From Glomus cerebriforme (lineage: Eukaryota; Glomeromycota; Glomeromycetes; Glomerales; Glomeraceae), in the NCBI GenBank assembly GCA_003550305.1, contig QKYT01000188.1, positions 123,610-135,054 of the forward strand: a stretch of DNA of 11,445 bases. Reading direction: 5' to 3'. The notes under the pieces are model-generated. The model saw only the letters and a program-made list of their open reading frames with translations. It searched no databases and was not told where the DNA came from. Shown here one piece after another: positions 8,539 through 11,445 of this stretch. Both the position numbers and the translations under genes were made by a program. Positions within the stretch are counted from its first letter, which is position 1; every line of letters starts with the position of its first letter.

Positions 8539-9470
8539 AAACCAAGGATCAGAATTTATTTTTCTTTAACTCTAACTATAACAAATATTTTGCAAAAATA
8601 TAATTTAAATATAAAAACAAAAAATTGAAGGAGGAATTTTTTTTAAACTTAAAAGTATTAAGAATCCTTACATAATATAAATTTACAAAATTTTATAGGT
8701 TTTATTTAATAAAGTAGATAATGTTCAAATTAGAGATATTATTAGAATAAAGTGTCTAATTATCACAATATTAAAATAAAAAGAAAAAGAAAATTTTTAT
8801 TGAATGTGGCTTAGAAAATTTTGTACGACCATCATTTCTTAATCGGGGAACGTCTAAAGCGGAGCAGAATCACGTGATAATCGTGAATATCTGTGCGTAT
8901 CTGTGCGCATTTTCCATTTTTCTTAAGTATTCTAGGGACTTAAAATTTTTTCGATAGGTGAAATCCTATTTATCACCTGTTACCTTAATCGGTTAAAGTC
9001 GATTTTAGCATAAATTAAATGTTTTGAAAGTCTAAACGATAATCACGATAATTTTGTCACGACACATTGCTTTTTCTATATTATTATGCTTTAACAGTGC
9101 ATAGATTTGGCATTCAGTGACAAATGATTATTATTTGCCGAAAATTACTAATAAGTGATTTTTGAGATTTGCCATAGGAATTTGACTTTGCATAGAACTT
9201 TATGATTTAAGAATAAAAATGCAAAGTAAATTTTAGTAACCGATTATAAATTTTTTTTTTTATTTAATTATCATCAGCTAACATTTATTCCACGGTTTCC
9301 TAATTAACGTTATAAACTTTTTTTATCGATATTTTTAACACATGAAAATATCCCACTTCTTGAGCTTATAATTAGAAATTTCATGAGGTTAGCTCTGCCA
9401 TACATGATAAATAATGATATTTTTGGTTTCCCGTGAAAAAACTATTACATATTTAATGATATCATTTTGC
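8539..9470. other. Intergenic region and probable promoter of the sacsin-BTB gene
   Basis: No coding sequence is supported. Most is AT-rich, but 8820-8910 is richer in G and C. ACTTTGCAT (9185-9193) and ATGCAAAGT (9219-9227) form a 9-bp inverted repeat. ACGATAAT is repeated at 9036-9055. Confidence 0.5.
8869..8907. promoter_or_regulatory. CACGTG palindrome and tandem TATCTGTGCG repeat
   Basis: ATCACGTGAT (8869-8878) is a perfect 10-bp palindrome holding CACGTG, the E-box recognised by bHLH factors such as fungal Cbf1/Pho4 types. TATCTGTGCG follows twice in tandem (8888-8897, 8898-8907). The cluster lies about 330 bp upstream of the proposed sacsin-BTB start. Regulatory use is inference from position and motif. 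Confidence 0.35.
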
Positions 9471-9477
9471 TCGTAAA

Positions 9478-10657
9478 TGTTTAAAGAGTATGTATTAGGA
9501 ACGGGTGATTTTGTAAAAGATGGTTGCTTTTTATTAAACTTGTCTGCTTTTTTAATTTGTTTATAAATTTCACTGCACACTTTATTTGAATCAACCCATC
9601 ATTAAATAAATCTATCATTTAAATATTAGCAGTTGGTCTTTTTGATGAATCTGCGTCTACACATTGTTTAAATATATCATCTATTAATTGAGGGACTTTA
9701 ATATTGAATCTTGGTCTAAGTCTATTAAGTCTATTGCAGATTTTTATTGCTGAAAACTCTTCATGAGTCATATAATAATAATTAATATTTCATATATAAT
9801 AATTCCATAGCTATAAATATCACTTTCTTGTGAATATTTTTTTTCTCTTAAAATTTCAGGTGCTACATATGGAATATTCCGTATACATTTTTATAGTGTT
9901 TTTAATTTGCTGGTATACATAATCCTAAATCAGTAATATGAGTATAAAATATAATTATGCGTAATATGTAATATATTATCACTATGAAAATCCTGATCTT
10001 CTTTATGAATTGCTAAGACCGCTTATTATATCTTTTTCCTTACAACTCAATGAATTAAAATCTCTATTTAATTTTTTCTTAAATTACCATTATATGTATA
10101 CTCCATTTAGTCCATTACCATCATAAAATTACTTTCATTTTCAAGTGTAAATTTATCTAAATAAATAATAAGTAAAAAAAATTAGTTTACATTTGAAATA
10201 TTGATTAAAATTAAATATTAAAAATATTCTTTACCTCATTTAAAAATTTTGATGTTATATCTTTTTGTATTATTTAAGCTTTTTAAAGCAATATCTCTAT
10301 ATTCATATCTATTCAATTCTTCTTCCCAGCTTGCTTTCCAAAACTTACTTTTGTAATATATTCAATATTTTTAAAATTATTATATTTCCATTCTAATTTT
10401 TCTCATATTTATTTTTTGCATTAACAGTTAAGNTGAGATTCTTGGATTAATTTATCAATATCAGAATTTTCACTGGTCCAATTTTTGAAATTTTTGTTAA
10501 AAAGTTTAGCGTTANATGACAGACACCAAAAATAATCAGTCTTAAGTAATTCGCATTCTTTACTTTTTATAACTTCTTTTAAATTTTCATTTAATATTAG
10601 TTTATCAATTAACATATTTTGTTCTTCAGTTAACCTCCAAGGGATAAAATCTTTATT
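9478..10657 (-). pseudogene. Degenerate protein kinase gene of the expanded Glomeromycotina family
   Basis: Read on the minus strand, pieces of a kinase appear in the right order but in changing frames. N-terminal block: KDFIPWRLTEEQNMLIDKLI ... DYFWCLSxNAKLF and FKNWTSENSDIDKLIQES, ending in a stop at 10421-10423. Then AKNKYE and KLEWKYNNFKNIEYI in shifted frames. The glycine loop is reduced to SFGK with sequence lost after it, followed by EYRDIALKSLNN (catalytic lysine) and DITSKFLNE. A relic 78-bp GT-AG intron lies at 10234-10157. Next come MVMD-stop-MEYTYNGNLRKNL, a damaged catalytic loop HKEDQDFHSDNIL, and ITDLGLC (DLG in the DFG position). The C-lobe is open from 9771 to the stop at 9621-9619: THEEFSAIKICNRL ... 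RPRFNIKVPQLIDDIF ... SSKRPTA. A tail (SEIYKQIKKADKFNKKQP) lies at about 9595-9478. At least five frame changes plus stops make it non-functional. Two Ns (10433, 10515) could hide a few errors, not all of them. Confidence 0.87.
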
Positions 10658-10660
10658 TGT

Positions 10661-11445
10661 TCAATTACATCTTGATTGGGATATAACCAGGGTAATATGA
10701 TTATATGATTTTAAAAATTTTAATATAATTAGATAATATAATTAGAAAAATTTGTGGTGTCAAATATTTTTTTTTAAAAAATTAAAAATATGTGAGTTAA
10801 AGAAAAAATGTTCGTTTTTTTTTTATCACAAAGATAAATAAAGGCCAAATTCAATCATCTAAAGGCCACATATTTATTGTTCTCATATTACATGTAAACA
10901 TCTAACTAATTTAGTGCAAATATGCGTGATTGTACTTTAGTCATGAGAATTAATAAATTTAATTTATTATATTAAATTATATGAAACAAAAGCTTTTAAT
11001 GATTTAATTTATTAGATTTTTTTTGATGATCTTTTTAATACAAATAAATAATTATCAACCCAACAATCACAAATACTCACACTCCCGAAATTTAGCGGAG
11101 TATAGTAATTTTGAAGTTAACCCTTTAATGGTATTACAATCAAAAAGAAGAGGTCATAGTTTCTAATATATTATGTGGCAAATTAAATTCCATATTTGGT
11201 TATCAATTCTATTGTTTAATAAAAAAAATAATTTATCGGATTTTGAATACTAGGAGGAAATCATGAGTCAATAACATTTTTTTTCATGTGAACAAATAAA
11301 AAAATCATTTGGCGTGATACATAAAAGTATAAACTACAAAAAAAGTAATTTGCATGATGTGACTTATNATATTTAATTTATTATTGTATTGTTAACAATT
11401 TTGACTCATTTTTATTCTTAATATTTTAATTTTATAAATACCTCC
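10661..11445. other. AT-rich intergenic DNA, no gene seen
   Basis: Long A and T runs, stops in all frames, one N at 11368. No RNA gene, convincing repeat or coding segment could be supported on either strand. Confidence 0.5.

Noticed and set aside
9389..9580. An independent 63-residue gene
   Set aside because: Its first half matches the C-terminal tail of the kinase family (QIKKADKFNKKQP), and it lies just downstream of the kinase relic on the same strand.

Overview
The window is nuclear DNA from an AT-rich eukaryote, most likely an arbuscular mycorrhizal fungus (Glomeromycotina, Rhizophagus-like). This rests on very AT-rich intergenic DNA, short GT-AG introns of 70-90 bp, and three gene families that are hugely expanded in that group: F-box/leucine-rich proteins, sacsin-like HSP90-type ATPases with a BTB domain, and kinases carrying an N-terminal WCxxCNAK...FKNWTS block. 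The species is an inference. Scattered N bases show that this is a draft consensus.

Layout. 1-464 holds fold-back and direct-repeat DNA, including a perfect 20-bp inverted repeat. 465-603 is a small coding-like relic resembling a mitochondrial presequence, broken by a frameshift. 1020-1424 is a decayed copy of the middle of the neighbouring F-box gene. 1729-1900 is a repeat-like, C-rich element. 2201-3646 (+) is an apparently intact single-exon F-box/LRR-type gene, with a patch of scattered Ns at 2876-2921. 4383-8538 (-) is the main gene: seven exons joined by hand give a 1226-residue protein with a sacsin-type HSP90-like ATPase module at the N-terminus and a BTB domain at the C-terminus. About 9478-10657 (-) is a kinase pseudogene with several frameshifts and stops. 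The rest is AT-rich intergenic DNA.

The F-box gene and the sacsin-BTB gene converge. F-box proteins usually recruit targets to SCF (cullin-1) ubiquitin ligases, and BTB proteins often recruit targets to cullin-3 ligases. Both intact genes are therefore plausible substrate adaptors of the ubiquitin system, one of them carrying a chaperone-type ATPase. Nothing in the sequence shows that they act together. The region looks like a birth-and-death neighbourhood of expanded families: two intact members, two dead ones and several repeats.
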